A DNA stretch of 15,540 nt from Oxalobacteraceae bacterium (GCA_003537575.1 DPRS01000072.1:21348-36887), one strand, 5' to 3'; counted from the stretch's first letter, positions 7,418 to 15,121 are shown. Program-made: numbers and translations. The notes: generated by a model from the sequence alone, not told the origin.

Positions 7418-8735
7418 TTGGATGCTCCTCAGGATAGCGATAAGGCATGCGCCGCTCGCTCAGTACCAGCGAGGTTGCAAGCGTAATTGTTCCCACTCTG
7501 CCGAAGTACATCAGCAAGATCAGCGTCAGTTGTGCTGTCGCGGGCAAGTCGGCCGTGATGCCTGTCGACAGTCCGACTGTGCCGAATGCCGAGATTACCT
7601 CGAAGATGACTTTATCGGTAGGAAAATCGGCGACGCGCAAGATGATCAGCGTGCCGAGCACCACCATGACGCTGCCCAGCACCAGCACCGTGATTGCCTG
7701 TCTCTGCGCGGAAGCTCCTACCCTGCGGCCGAAAGCCTCGCTGTCCGGATATCCCCGGATCTCCGCAATGACCAGCAAAACCAGAATGGCGGCCGTGCCG
7801 ACCTTGACGCCGCCGGCCGTGCCGGCGCTGCCGCCGCCGACGAACATCAGAAAGTAGTGCAACGCCCAGCTTTCATGCGTCAGCGCGCCGATATCCAGGG
7901 AGTTGAAGCCTGCCGTCCTCGCGGACACCGAGGCGAACGCCGCCGAAAGCAGCTTGTCAGCCGTGGACATCGCGCCGATTGTCTGCAGATTCGACCATTC
8001 GAACAACAGGACGGCGGCAAAGCCGCCAACCAGCAGTATGGCTGAGCCGGCCAGCGTGAGCTTGGTATGAAGAGACCAATGGCGCGGATCGCCGATTTTA
8101 TGCCGGACATCGTGCAGGACCGGGAAACCGATCCCCCCGACCAGGATGGCGATCATGATCGGCAACAGGATCAGCGCATCGGCGGCGTAGCGCATGAGAC
8201 TGTCTGCATGAATCGAGAAGCCGGCATTGTTGAACGCCGAAACGGCATGAAACAGGCCGCTCCATGCCGCCTCTCCCCATGCAAGGTCATATTTGAAATG
8301 CAGCCTGAGCGCGAGAATTGCTGCAATGATCGCTTCGGATGCCAGCGTTACCACGAACACCAGTCTGGCTACGCTTGAAATGTCGCCCAGCCCAAGAGAA
8401 TGCGTTTCGACCTGCGTAATCAGTCGGGTGCGCAAGCGGGGCGAACGATTGACCATCAGGCCAAGAAGCGTAGCCGCCGTCATCATCCCGAATCCGCCGA
8501 CCTGGAACAGGATCATGATGATCGCCTGGCCAAAGCCGGACCAATAGGTGCCGGTATCCACCACTACCAGACCCGTCACGCATACGGCCGAGACGGACGT
8601 GAAAAAGGCGATCAGCCAGGATGCCGCCCGCCCTTCGGCATGGGAGACCGGAAGCATCAGAAGCATGGCGCCAATCACTATCGCAGCGAGAAATCCCAGG
8701 GCAACTGCGCGAGCAGGATGTAGTATTGATTTCAT
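7407..8735 (-). CDS. ktrB: K+ uptake channel subunit KtrB/TrkH
   Basis: This 442-residue inner-membrane protein has four repeated M1-P-M2 units. Each pore loop with its filter glycine can be seen: SAVCVTGL, SAFNNAGFS, SARTAGFNS and SAFGTVGLS. The length fits KtrB, which takes up K+ coupled to Na+ and is gated by the RCK subunit encoded next. The ATG at 8733-8735 overlaps the TGA of the truncated P-type ATPase upstream (ATGA). The site GGTCTGGA ahead of it is a weak ribosome site, so translation probably relies on ribosomes finishing the upstream frame. The frame is open further upstream (to 8780), but that lies within the ATPase gene. Confidence 0.94.
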   Translation of the reverse strand: MKSILHPARAVALGFLAAIVIGAMLLMLPVSHAEGRAASWLIAFFTSVSAVCVTGLVVVDTGTYWSGFGQAIIMILFQVGGFGMMTAATLLGLMVNRSPRLRTRLITQVETHSLGLGDISSVARLVFVVTLASEAIIAAILALRLHFKYDLAWGEAAWSGLFHAVSAFNNAGFSIHADSLMRYAADALILLPIMIAILVGGIGFPVLHDVRHKIGDPRHWSLHTKLTLAGSAILLVGGFAAVLLFEWSNLQTIGAMSTADKLLSAAFASVSARTAGFNSLDIGALTHESWALHYFLMFVGGGSAGTAGGVKVGTAAILVLLVIAEIRGYPDSEAFGRRVGASAQRQAITVLVLGSVMVVLGTLIILRVADFPTDKVIFEVISAFGTVGLSTGITADLPATAQLTLILLMYFGRVGTITLATSLVLSERRMPYRYPEEHPIVG

Positions 8736-10162
8736 TCCAGACCGATCTCTGTATTGGCATTCCCGGCTGCGCTGCTGCAAGCGACGGCGCCTTTCATGTA
8801 CACCAGCTGCACTCCTTCAACGTTGTGCAGCGTTGCCATGTACTGGCGTGTCGAATCGAAGGGCAGTTCATCAAGGCGTGCGAAGACTGAATTGAGTGTC
8901 ACCTCGTCCAGGCTTCCCTTGCGTGCCGCTGTCAGTAAGGCGCCTTCGGTCGGATCACCGGCGACAGTCCACTGTCGCTCTTCATGGACCAGCCTGGCAT
9001 CATTGCAAAGGGCGCCTGCCATGAGGGTTTCGCGCAATGCGCCTGCTACCGTCGCCGCTTCGCCTTCCAGTTCGATGGCGCCGGCCGGGCTATAGCCATG
9101 CCCTGTAACTGAAAACAGCTTTCCACCTGCCCAGATTTCCCGGACCGTCATGGCATTCTCGGTCAGGGTGCCGGTTTTGTCCGAGCAAATAACCGTGGTA
9201 CTGCCCAAGGTTTCGACTGCCGGCAGCTTGCGAATGATCGCGCGTCGCCTGGCCATGCGCGCAACGCCAATTGCCAGCGTAATTGTCATGGCTGCTGGCA
9301 GGCCTTCCGGAATCGCTGCCACTGCCAGGGCAACGGCAGCCATGAATCTGTCGAAAGCCGATTCACCGCGCAGGATCCCGATGGCAAAAGTGATGGCGGC
9401 CAGCAGCAGGATCGCCACGAGCAAACGCTGGGGGAACGCACCGATCTTGACCGTCAGCGGTGTCACCAGGTCGGGCGCTTGAGCGATTAGTTGGGAAATC
9501 CGGCCGGTTTCGCTGGCGTCGCCGGTGGCGACCACCACACCCGCACCTTGTCCCGCTACAGCCAGGGTGCCGGTATAGGCCATATTGCGCCGCTCTGCAA
9601 GCACCGTGTCGGCCGGCAGCGGGCCCGGGCTCTTGTCCACGGGAGTGGATTCGCCCGTCAGCGCCGCTTCAGCTGTGCGCAATTCCTTGCCGCCCAACAG
9701 GCGCAGATCGGCCGGTATCTTGTCTCCTGCGGACAAAATAACCATGTCTCCGGGGACCAATGCGGCGGCATCGAGTTTGTATCGTTTGCCATTTCGGAGC
9801 ACGGTGGCTTCCGCGGCGATCGTGCGCGCAAGCGCCGCCAGGGCGGATTCTGCCTTTCCTTCCTGAATGAAACCGACCACGGCGTTAATCAGCACGACAC
9901 CGAAGATTACGCCAGCATCAATCCACTCGCCGAGGAAAACTGTCACAGTGCCCGCGGCGATCAGTACCAGCACCAATGGCTGGATCAGTTGGGAAAAAAA
10001 CCTGGCAAAACCACTTCGCGCCGCTTTGGCACTTGGGCGATTAGGGCCATAAGCTTTTAGCCGTTCTTTGGCCTCGGCTTCATCCAGTCCCTGCGCAGGA
10101 TCCACCGCGAAATGACGGGCGGCCTCTGCCGCTTCCATTGCATGCCAATCGGGCTGAGCCAT
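8732..10162 (-). pseudogene. Truncated P-type (P2A-like) cation-transporting ATPase
   Basis: The frame encodes 476 residues, about half of the roughly 900 of a P2A ATPase. Present in order: cation_ATPase_N region (1-70), M1-M2, actuator domain with TGES (169-172), M3-M4 with PEGLP (285-289), the phosphorylation motif DKTGTLT with Asp328, and nucleotide-binding domain with GDPTEGALL (402-410), FDSTRQYM (435-442) and KGA (457-459). After KGAV the sequence departs into about 16 unrelated residues and stops. The rest of the P domain (TGD, GDGxNDAPAL) and M5-M10 are absent, and ktrB begins at once. It could not hydrolyse ATP and pump normally. The PEGLP type points to Ca2+ or Na+ pumps. The frame is otherwise intact, with AGGA 5 bases before the ATG, so a stable fragment may still be made. 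Confidence 0.85.
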
Positions 10163-10184
10163 GGCTATCCTATGGTCGCGGAAA

Positions 10185-11444
10185 TTACAGCAGGCGGAAG
10201 GCTAGCACCGCCACCAGGGTCGGCGGCAGTGCCGCAATCAGCAGGCCCAAGGGCTGGATTGCGCCATTCGAAAATTTCTCTTTCAGTATGGCCGCCCCTG
10301 CCGGGTTCGGTGCATTGGCGATCAGCGTCAAGCCGCCGCCCGTCACGGCGCCCGCCACGAGTGCGGTCTTGAAGTCGATGGTCAAGCCTTCGACCAGGGA
10401 GCCGAGATAGGTCAAAGCAGCGTTGTCCGTGATGGCTGTCAGGGCGGTGGCGCCGAAGAAGACGGCATTCGCATCCATCCCCATCAGCACGGGTTCAAGC
10501 CACCACTGCTGCAATCCGCCCAGGACGACCAGGCCGGAAAGAAAAAAGGCGACCAGCAACGCTTCCCGGAGAATGAGCTGATCCTGATGGCGCTGGTATG
10601 CCGTGGCAATGCCCAGGAAAAACAGGAATATGCCCAGAAAAACTGCGGGGTGATGGGCGAAAACCACCACTGTCGCCAGACAAATCAGGTGCGCCATGAT
10701 AATGGTGAAAGGCACGGAGGCTGTCGTGGCTTCTGGCTTGGCGGCCATGTGTCCCAGTTCCCGACGAAACAGCAGCATCGCAGAACCTGCGTTGACCAGC
10801 ACGGCAATCGCGGCCTTCCATCCGAAGTTGGCAATCATGAACCAGATATCCCAATTCCACTTGGCCGCCACCATCAGCACCGGCGGCGCGGCAAACGGTG
10901 TCAGGGTGCCGCCGATGGAGATATTGACGAACAATACCCCTAGGGTCACGTACTTGAGCCTGGTGGACACTTCCCGGGAAAACAGGGTATCGCGCAGCAT
11001 CAATGCCGCCAGCGTCATGGCCGCCGGCTCGGTAATGAAGGAGCCCAGCAAGGGGACAAAAGCCAAGGTGAGAAAATAAAGCGCCATACCCTGTGGCAAA
11101 GGCATGTAGCGGGAAATAAAACGGACAGATGCCCCGGCGAACTGCAATACGGGCCGCGTTCCGGCGATCACCATGATGGCGAACACGAACATCGGCTCGG
11201 TGAAATTCCTCGAATCCAGGTAAGCCGTCGCCTCTTGTTTTCCCAGGATGGCGAACATGAAAAGCATCAGCACCATCGCCCAGAAGCCGAACACCACCTC
11301 GACCTCTCCCAGCAAGTGCCAGATGCCTGCATGGCGCGGCCGGGCGTCAGCAAGACGCTCGAAGAATTTGGTCGAAAAAGTATGGAGAATGGCCACGCCG
11401 AAGAGGGTGGCGCCAATGATCTGGATGAGAGTGGGTGCGTTCAT
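10185..11444 (-). CDS. Putative Na+/H+ antiporter (PF07399-like family)
   Basis: This 419-residue polytopic inner-membrane protein belongs by sequence pattern to the putative Na+/H+ antiporter family related to the ion-transporter superfamily. Conserved-looking polar segments within helices are GSFITEPAAMTLAALML, GGTLTPFAAPPVLMVA, and TAITDNAALTYLGSLVEG near the C terminus, where the buried Asp is a likely cation site (inference). The start chosen is the ATG at 11442-11444, giving MNAPTLIQIIG and a first helix; the frame is open 13 codons further upstream but those lie in a structured leader. No Shine-Dalgarno sequence precedes it. It heads a probable operon: the truncated ATPase begins 22 bases after its stop, then ktrB and ktrA. 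Confidence 0.85.
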   Translation of the reverse strand: MNAPTLIQIIGATLFGVAILHTFSTKFFERLADARPRHAGIWHLLGEVEVVFGFWAMVLMLFMFAILGKQEATAYLDSRNFTEPMFVFAIMVIAGTRPVLQFAGASVRFISRYMPLPQGMALYFLTLAFVPLLGSFITEPAAMTLAALMLRDTLFSREVSTRLKYVTLGVLFVNISIGGTLTPFAAPPVLMVAAKWNWDIWFMIANFGWKAAIAVLVNAGSAMLLFRRELGHMAAKPEATTASVPFTIIMAHLICLATVVVFAHHPAVFLGIFLFFLGIATAYQRHQDQLILREALLVAFFLSGLVVLGGLQQWWLEPVLMGMDANAVFFGATALTAITDNAALTYLGSLVEGLTIDFKTALVAGAVTGGGLTLIANAPNPAGAAILKEKFSNGAIQPLGLLIAALPPTLVAVLAFRLL

Positions 11445-11445
11445 A

Positions 11446-11515
11446 GGTCGTGAAGAAACCGCGTGGCGGCCCGACCATCGCATAACCCTGCTACGCTCGA
11501 AGGCGTAAGCACCCG
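11446..11515 (-). promoter_or_regulatory. Structured 5' leader of the antiporter-Ktr operon, candidate cation riboswitch
   Basis: On the minus strand the leader holds a hairpin (GCTTACGC 11503-11510 paired with GCGTAGC 11490-11496, one bulge, loop CTTCGA). Next comes an apparently unpaired AGGGTTATGCGAT. A second hairpin has outer stem GGTCG (11472-11476) with CGACC (11446-11450) and inner stem CCGC/GCGG (11459-11469). The outer stem ends one base before the antiporter ATG, and there is no Shine-Dalgarno site. Na+ and Li+ riboswitches (DUF1646 and nhaA motifs) are known in front of such genes. I cannot assign one from memory of the consensus, so the riboswitch call is inference. Confidence 0.45.
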
Positions 11516-11520
11516 AGGCG

Positions 11521-11526
11521 ACTATA
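11521..11526 (-). promoter_or_regulatory. Probable -10 element (TATAGT) for the antiporter operon
   Basis: TATAGT, preceded by TGTGT, differs from the -10 consensus by one base. Initiation about 7 bases downstream would start the transcript at the first base of the structured leader, around 11514. No good -35 is visible at 16-18 bases, so an activator or an extended -10 may be used. Confidence 0.4.
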
Positions 11527-11550
11527 ACACAATATTTTTTAGAGCCCTGA

Positions 11551-11632
11551 ACCGCACAATTGCGACAAATATCCCGGCATCGAAGCTAACCAGTTGTTCT
11601 CTGACTATTTTTCCTCTTAATAATTGTGCGGT
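11551..11632. repeat. 11-bp perfect inverted repeat with 60-bp spacer
   Basis: ACCGCACAATT at 11551-11561 is matched exactly by its reverse complement AATTGTGCGGT at 11622-11632. It lies between the hydrolase stop and the antiporter promoter. The spacer is A/T-rich and codes for nothing recognisable. It could be a remnant of a small inverted-repeat element or a pair of regulator sites. Confidence 0.5.
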
Positions 11633-11690
11633 CTGGCAATGAAGCTGTCTGTCGATGTTTGCCATAAGAAATGAGGACACGACTTCATGT

Positions 11691-12668
11691 TCAGGCGCAG
11701 GCGGGAGAAACCGAAGATTGCCTTTCCGGCCCCAGCATAACGGCGTCGCCTGTCGGATATGACGGCAAGCGTCCGTGGCGTAGCCACTCCAGAGGAATCT
11801 TCCACAGGCTGTGCTCAAAGCGACTGTGGAAGAAGGCAAAATGCCCCACCTCTTGTTCGCCAATCGCATCGGGCGTCAAATGCAAATGCGTGCGAGGGCT
11901 GTTCAGGTAATACCCGAGCAGGCGCCGCACCGCTTCCACGGTGCCGAATTCGTCATCGCTCATGCTCAACGCAAGAACTTCTCCGCGCACGGCGGCAAAG
12001 CGCTCGACCAGCGCTCGCCGTTCGGTTTCCGGCAAACTCAGCGCCCCATCGCGCCACGCATCCTCGAAGCGCGGGTGGCGCGCAGTCCAGTCGCGAACGA
12101 CCCCGCGTGGCGTATCTTCCAGCCAGCCCAGGCGGTTACCGGGGAAATAACCGAACGCGGCAGTCAACAGCGGCATGACGACGTGCCACTTGAAGAACAT
12201 GCGGATGCGCTTGTGCCGGGCATAGTCGCGCCAGTAGGCGTACTGCGCTCCCATCGTGAACATCCGCGAGACGCGGTGGCTGGATGCGGCAAGGCCGACC
12301 AGGAAACCACCAACACTGTGTCCCACCACCTGGATTGGCTGGCCGGGAAAATGCGTGCCTGCGTACTGAAGCGCCGCTTCGACATCAAGACGGCCCCAGT
12401 CGATCCAGCCGGCGTCGAATCCTTTCAGATTTTCCGGCCGCGAATCGCCGATACCGCGGTAGTCGTAGGTGATGACATCGAAGCCGTTTGCATGCAAAAA
12501 GGCGGCAAACCGGGAGTAATAGCGACAGCGCACAGAGGTAGCGGGATTAATAATGACCACCGGTCGTGCATGGTCGCGGCCGGCATGCCGCCAGCACAAT
12601 CCCTTCAACAGGTATCCATCCGTTGCTTCAATGGAGATCGGTAGCGACGATATCGAGGTCTGTTCCAT
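11691..12668 (-). CDS. Alpha/beta hydrolase, COG4757-like
   Basis: This 325-residue cytoplasmic protein has the alpha/beta hydrolase fold. The nucleophile elbow is GHSVGG with Ser118. The preceding strand and oxyanion region are ATSVRCRYYSRFA (43-55) and ITYDYRGIGDS (66-76). The likely acid is Asp238 or Asp239 in SMSDDEFG, and the likely catalytic His is His276 in GHFAFF, a spacing seen in the COG4757 group of predicted hydrolases. The substrate is unknown. The ATG at 12666-12668 has AGGA 7 bases upstream. The C-terminal tail after about residue 300 is Pro/Ser-rich and probably variable. A plausible promoter is TTGAAT-17-TACCAT, about 40-80 bases upstream. It is transcribed toward the antiporter but separated by 246 bases, so it is probably a separate unit. 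Confidence 0.8.
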   Translation of the reverse strand: MEQTSISSLPISIEATDGYLLKGLCWRHAGRDHARPVVIINPATSVRCRYYSRFAAFLHANGFDVITYDYRGIGDSRPENLKGFDAGWIDWGRLDVEAALQYAGTHFPGQPIQVVGHSVGGFLVGLAASSHRVSRMFTMGAQYAYWRDYARHKRIRMFFKWHVVMPLLTAAFGYFPGNRLGWLEDTPRGVVRDWTARHPRFEDAWRDGALSLPETERRALVERFAAVRGEVLALSMSDDEFGTVEAVRRLLGYYLNSPRTHLHLTPDAIGEQEVGHFAFFHSRFEHSLWKIPLEWLRHGRLPSYPTGDAVMLGPERQSSVSPACA

Positions 12669-13023
12669 GCTTCATTCCTGCAAAAGATTCAGTCGAGGGA
12701 ATGGTAGCCGGCAGGTGCGCTCTATTCAAACGATTATTCTTTGATAGTCGCATGCGTGCGGGGAATGATACATTCCATGCGCATTGTGCTGAGCATTATC
12801 TGCGCTGTTTTTCTTCCGTCATTACCGGCATTGACACATGTCATTTTTTCATCGCCCTCCCCGGTTACGCTGTGACTTTGACCTAACGGCACAAAACTCT
12901 AACGCTAGCAGCTTGTCTTCAAAGTGCATGACTGTCGCAGTCACTGCGAAAGCCATCCGTCCTCATTTACTGGTTTGAGCTTGAATCAAGGCTCGGTGGC
13001 CATCCATTCCGAAGGAGAAGCAA
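12669..13023. other. Divergent intergenic region with two palindromes
   Basis: No gene is supported here. Two near-perfect dyads are present: GGAATG-ATA-CATTCC at 12762-12776, next to ATGCGCAT (12777-12784), and TCGCAGT-C-ACTGCGA at 12935-12949, about 75 bases before the HAF gene. Possible -35 elements toward the HAF gene are TTGACA (12831-12836) and TTGACC (12878-12883), but neither has a convincing -10 at 17 bases. The dyads look like operators for the divergent pair. Confidence 0.4.
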
Positions 13024-14145
13024 ATGCGCAAGTGGTCCTGGAAGAAAATCCGCATATCTCTTTGCGCAGGCGCACTGACGTTCCTTGCCGCATCAGCCCA
13101 GGCATCGCCGGGCGGATATATCATCACCGACCTGGGCACCCTGGGCGGCACGTCCAGTTCCGCCCGCGGCATCAATGACTCAAGCCAGGTAGTGGGAAAC
13201 AGCACTTTCGCTTTCACCGGAGAACTGGGCTCACACGTATTCCTGTACAACGCCGGCACCATGAACAGCCTTGGCACCCTGATGAACCCGCCTGCCGAAG
13301 CCCATGCCACCGGACATGACATCAACAATGCAGGGCAGATAACGGGAACAAGTTATTATCAGTATGGATCATTGGGGGCATTGCAGCACGCGTTTCTCCA
13401 TAGCGGCGGCAGCATGCGCAGCCTTGGCACGCTAGGCGGGCGGCAAAGCCACGCCTATGCCATCAACGACGCCGGCCAGGTGGCGGGGCATAGCCATACG
13501 ACGATCATCCCGGATACCAACCCCTACAATGATCCTGCGCCTGTTCATGCTTTCCTGTACAGCACGGGCACGATGACCAGCCTCGGCACCCTCGGCGGAA
13601 AAAACAGTTTCGCTTACGGCATCAACAATCACGGCGATGTGGTGGGAACAAGCCAGACTGCCGGCGACACTGCGACGCGCGCCTTTCTTTATCGCAGCGG
13701 TACGATGGTCGATATCGGCACCTTGGGTGGAACCAACAGCACCGCCTATGGCATCAACGATAACCGGCACATTGTCGGCGACAGCGATCTTCCTGGAAAT
13801 GCACGATCGCATGCATTTCTCTACGATGGCGTCACCATGAAGGATCTCGGCACGCTGGGAGGTGCAAGCAGCGTTGCGAAAGCCATCAACAACGCCGGAC
13901 AAGTGGTAGGCGCCAGCAGGATCAACGACGCGCCTTATAATCCGCTCGACTTCAATACTTATGCGCATGCATTCTTGTACGACAAGGGCAGGATGCATAA
14001 TTTGAATGCGCTGCCGGAAGTCCGGAATGCCGGCTGGACTCTTCTCGAGGCCAGCGCCATCAATAATATTGGCCAGATTGCCGGTTACGGTTACATCAAT
14101 GGAGAAACCCGCCAACGCGCCTTTTTGCTGACGCCGCGTCGATAG
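13024..14145 (+). CDS. Secreted HAF-repeat protein, probable seven-bladed propeller
   Basis: The protein has 373 residues. It begins with a Sec signal peptide (MRKWSWKKIR then a hydrophobic stretch, likely cleavage after ASAQA at residue 27). The rest is built from seven repeats starting near residues 37, 83, 134, 187, 231, 275 and 327. Each consists of LGTLGG-x-S-x-A, then IN-x-x-G-x-VVG-x-S, then HAFLY-x-x-G-x-M. This is the pattern of HAF-repeat extracellular proteins, whose function is not known. Repeats 2 and 7 have insertions after LGTL/LNAL. The N-terminal strand YIITD lies before the first unit and RAFLLTP closes the last, as expected if the ends join in one blade of a propeller (inference). 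AAGGAG lies 6 bases before the ATG. Confidence 0.85.
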   Translation: MRKWSWKKIRISLCAGALTFLAASAQASPGGYIITDLGTLGGTSSSARGINDSSQVVGNSTFAFTGELGSHVFLYNAGTMNSLGTLMNPPAEAHATGHDINNAGQITGTSYYQYGSLGALQHAFLHSGGSMRSLGTLGGRQSHAYAINDAGQVAGHSHTTIIPDTNPYNDPAPVHAFLYSTGTMTSLGTLGGKNSFAYGINNHGDVVGTSQTAGDTATRAFLYRSGTMVDIGTLGGTNSTAYGINDNRHIVGDSDLPGNARSHAFLYDGVTMKDLGTLGGASSVAKAINNAGQVVGASRINDAPYNPLDFNTYAHAFLYDKGRMHNLNALPEVRNAGWTLLEASAINNIGQIAGYGYINGETRQRAFLLTPRR

Positions 14146-14403
14146 TCGGCTGCGGCAGGATCGCGTGGCCCGCAATGATTCGGCGAACAGGATAAGAAAT
14201 ATCTGCGAACTGGATTACTTTTATAGTTTGAATTCAGCGTAAAACTCTTGTTGCGCTTATAGATGTAATGCAGAGGCAATGCGTAGTTCCATCGAATTAT
14301 TCGATGATATTAGATGAGATAAACAAGATGATGGAAATGGAATTGCCGCCATGAAGTCAAGTCATGGCGACAACCTGAGGGAGTAATCGATCGAAAACTT
14401 GTG
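14146..14403. other. Intergenic region with two stem-loops
   Basis: This lies between converging genes. CATCGA (14290-14295) pairs with TCGATG (14301-14306). CGCCATGA (14347-14354) pairs with TCATGGCG (14362-14369) around a 7-base loop. The second sits just beyond the lipoprotein stop on the minus strand, in a terminator position but without a T run. No coding signal is seen. Confidence 0.4.
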
Positions 14404-14643
14404 TTATTGCGAGCCAGATCCGGAAGATCCACCGGAAGTACCGCCAGAACTGCCGCCGGACATTCCGCCGCCGGAGCTGCCGCCACCCGAGGTGCCGCCA
14501 GAACCCGACGATCCGCCGGACATGCTGCTGCCACCGGAGCTGCTGCCGCTGGAGCCTGTTCCTCCCTGATCGTCACGCTGGCAACCAAAAAGAAATGCGC
14601 TCAAGATAGCTATAGCTAATACAAACTTTGAGGAATGCTTCAT
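14404..14643 (-). CDS. Gly/Ser-rich low-complexity lipoprotein
   Basis: This is a 79-residue protein. The signal sequence (MKHSSKFVLAIAILSAFLFGC) ends in a lipobox with Cys21, so the mature protein should be lipid-anchored. QRDDQ follows, then about 53 residues made almost wholly of Gly and Ser with a few Thr and Met, arranged as irregular GGSS and SSGG blocks. The residue after the lipid Cys is Gln, not Asp, so outer-membrane sorting is expected under the usual +2 rule. AAAGGA lies about 8 bases before the ATG at 14641-14643. The role is unknown; such tails are flexible and may serve as a linker or surface coat. The repetitive DNA is prone to length change. Confidence 0.7.
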   Translation of the reverse strand: MKHSSKFVLAIAILSAFLFGCQRDDQGGTGSSGSSSGGSSMSGGSSGSGGTSGGGSSGGGMSGGSSGGTSGGSSGSGSQ

Positions 14644-14824
14644 ATAGTATTTCCTTTCTACAAGTCGTTATACAAGGTGCTATCTAGACTATTCAGGAAA
14701 TAATAAGTTCGACAACTTACTTCCATTTTGACCTTGCTTCAGATGTTGAACAATTGGAGGAATGTCCACATTTCGTGCAAGTCAACACTGTGATAGATGA
14801 AGTAGTCTTTGAAGTGGCCTTGCG

Positions 14825-14850
14825 TGCCGGCCCGGAGTAGATGGCCGGCA
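14825..14850 (-). terminator. Stem-loop downstream of the DUF1232 gene
   Basis: TGCCGGCC (14825-14832) and GGCCGGCA (14843-14850) form a perfect 8-bp GC-rich stem with a 10-base loop, starting 7 bases beyond the stop of the minus-strand gene. There is no T run, so termination strength is uncertain. Confidence 0.45.
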
Positions 14851-14857
14851 GGCTGCC

Positions 14858-15109
14858 CTAAGGTGTGGCTACGCGTATCGGTTCGGGCAAGAGCTTAAGC
14901 AAGGCATGCAACGCAAGCGGCACCACGACCAGATCATCAATGGCGCCCAGCAGCGGTACGGCATAACTGAGCGGCGATATCGCATACAAGCCGAGCAGCA
15001 CCAGGGCCGGGAACAGCCAGACCGGGCGCGCCGGATGTCGCAGCGCATGCCATGCAAGACGCAAATCCGCCCGGCTCGTACGCCACAAGATCAGCATCAA
15101 CCTTTTCAT
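14858..15109 (-). CDS. DUF1232 (YkvA-like) small membrane protein
   Basis: The protein has 83 residues. The DUF1232 pattern is clear: a short amphipathic N-terminal segment (RADLRLAWHALRHP), a hydrophobic segment WLFPALVLLGLYAISPL, then VPLLGAIDDLVVVPLAL with the conserved GxIDD turn, matching the family's P-x-x-GxxDD pattern. Function in the family is unknown. The start chosen is the ATG at 15107-15109, because AGGA precedes it by 7 bases and a near-consensus promoter lies just upstream; the longer frame from 15160 would begin ahead of that promoter. Confidence 0.8.
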   Translation of the reverse strand: MKRLMLILWRTSRADLRLAWHALRHPARPVWLFPALVLLGLYAISPLSYAVPLLGAIDDLVVVPLALHALLKLLPEPIRVATP

Positions 15110-15121
15110 TTGCCCATCCTC

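Noticed and set aside
6818..8045. Plus-strand open frames of 222 and 285 codons opposite ktrA and ktrB
   Set aside because: Antisense to conserved genes; low-complexity, Asp/Gln/His-rich translations with no recognisable motif.
8732..8800. A frameshift, not a deletion, as the cause of the ATPase truncation
   Set aside because: The missing half (GDGxND motif, last six helices) is not found in any frame downstream, because ktrB starts immediately.
11811..12644. Plus-strand 277-codon frame opposite the hydrolase
   Set aside because: The minus-strand frame carries GHSVGG and GHFAFF with a ribosome site; the plus frame has no motif or start signal.
12566..12886. 106-codon plus-strand frame in the hydrolase 5' region and intergenic space
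   Set aside because: It overlaps the hydrolase start, lacks a ribosome site and reads as non-coding composition.
13130..14120. Regular repeats that might suggest a CRISPR array or DNA repeat element
   Set aside because: The repeats are at protein level (HAF units of about 44-53 codons), diverged in DNA, and lie within an intact reading frame.
14401..14619. Ala/Gly/Arg-rich plus-strand frame
   Set aside because: Complement of the Gly/Ser-repeat lipoprotein; the minus frame has a signal peptide, lipobox and ribosome site.
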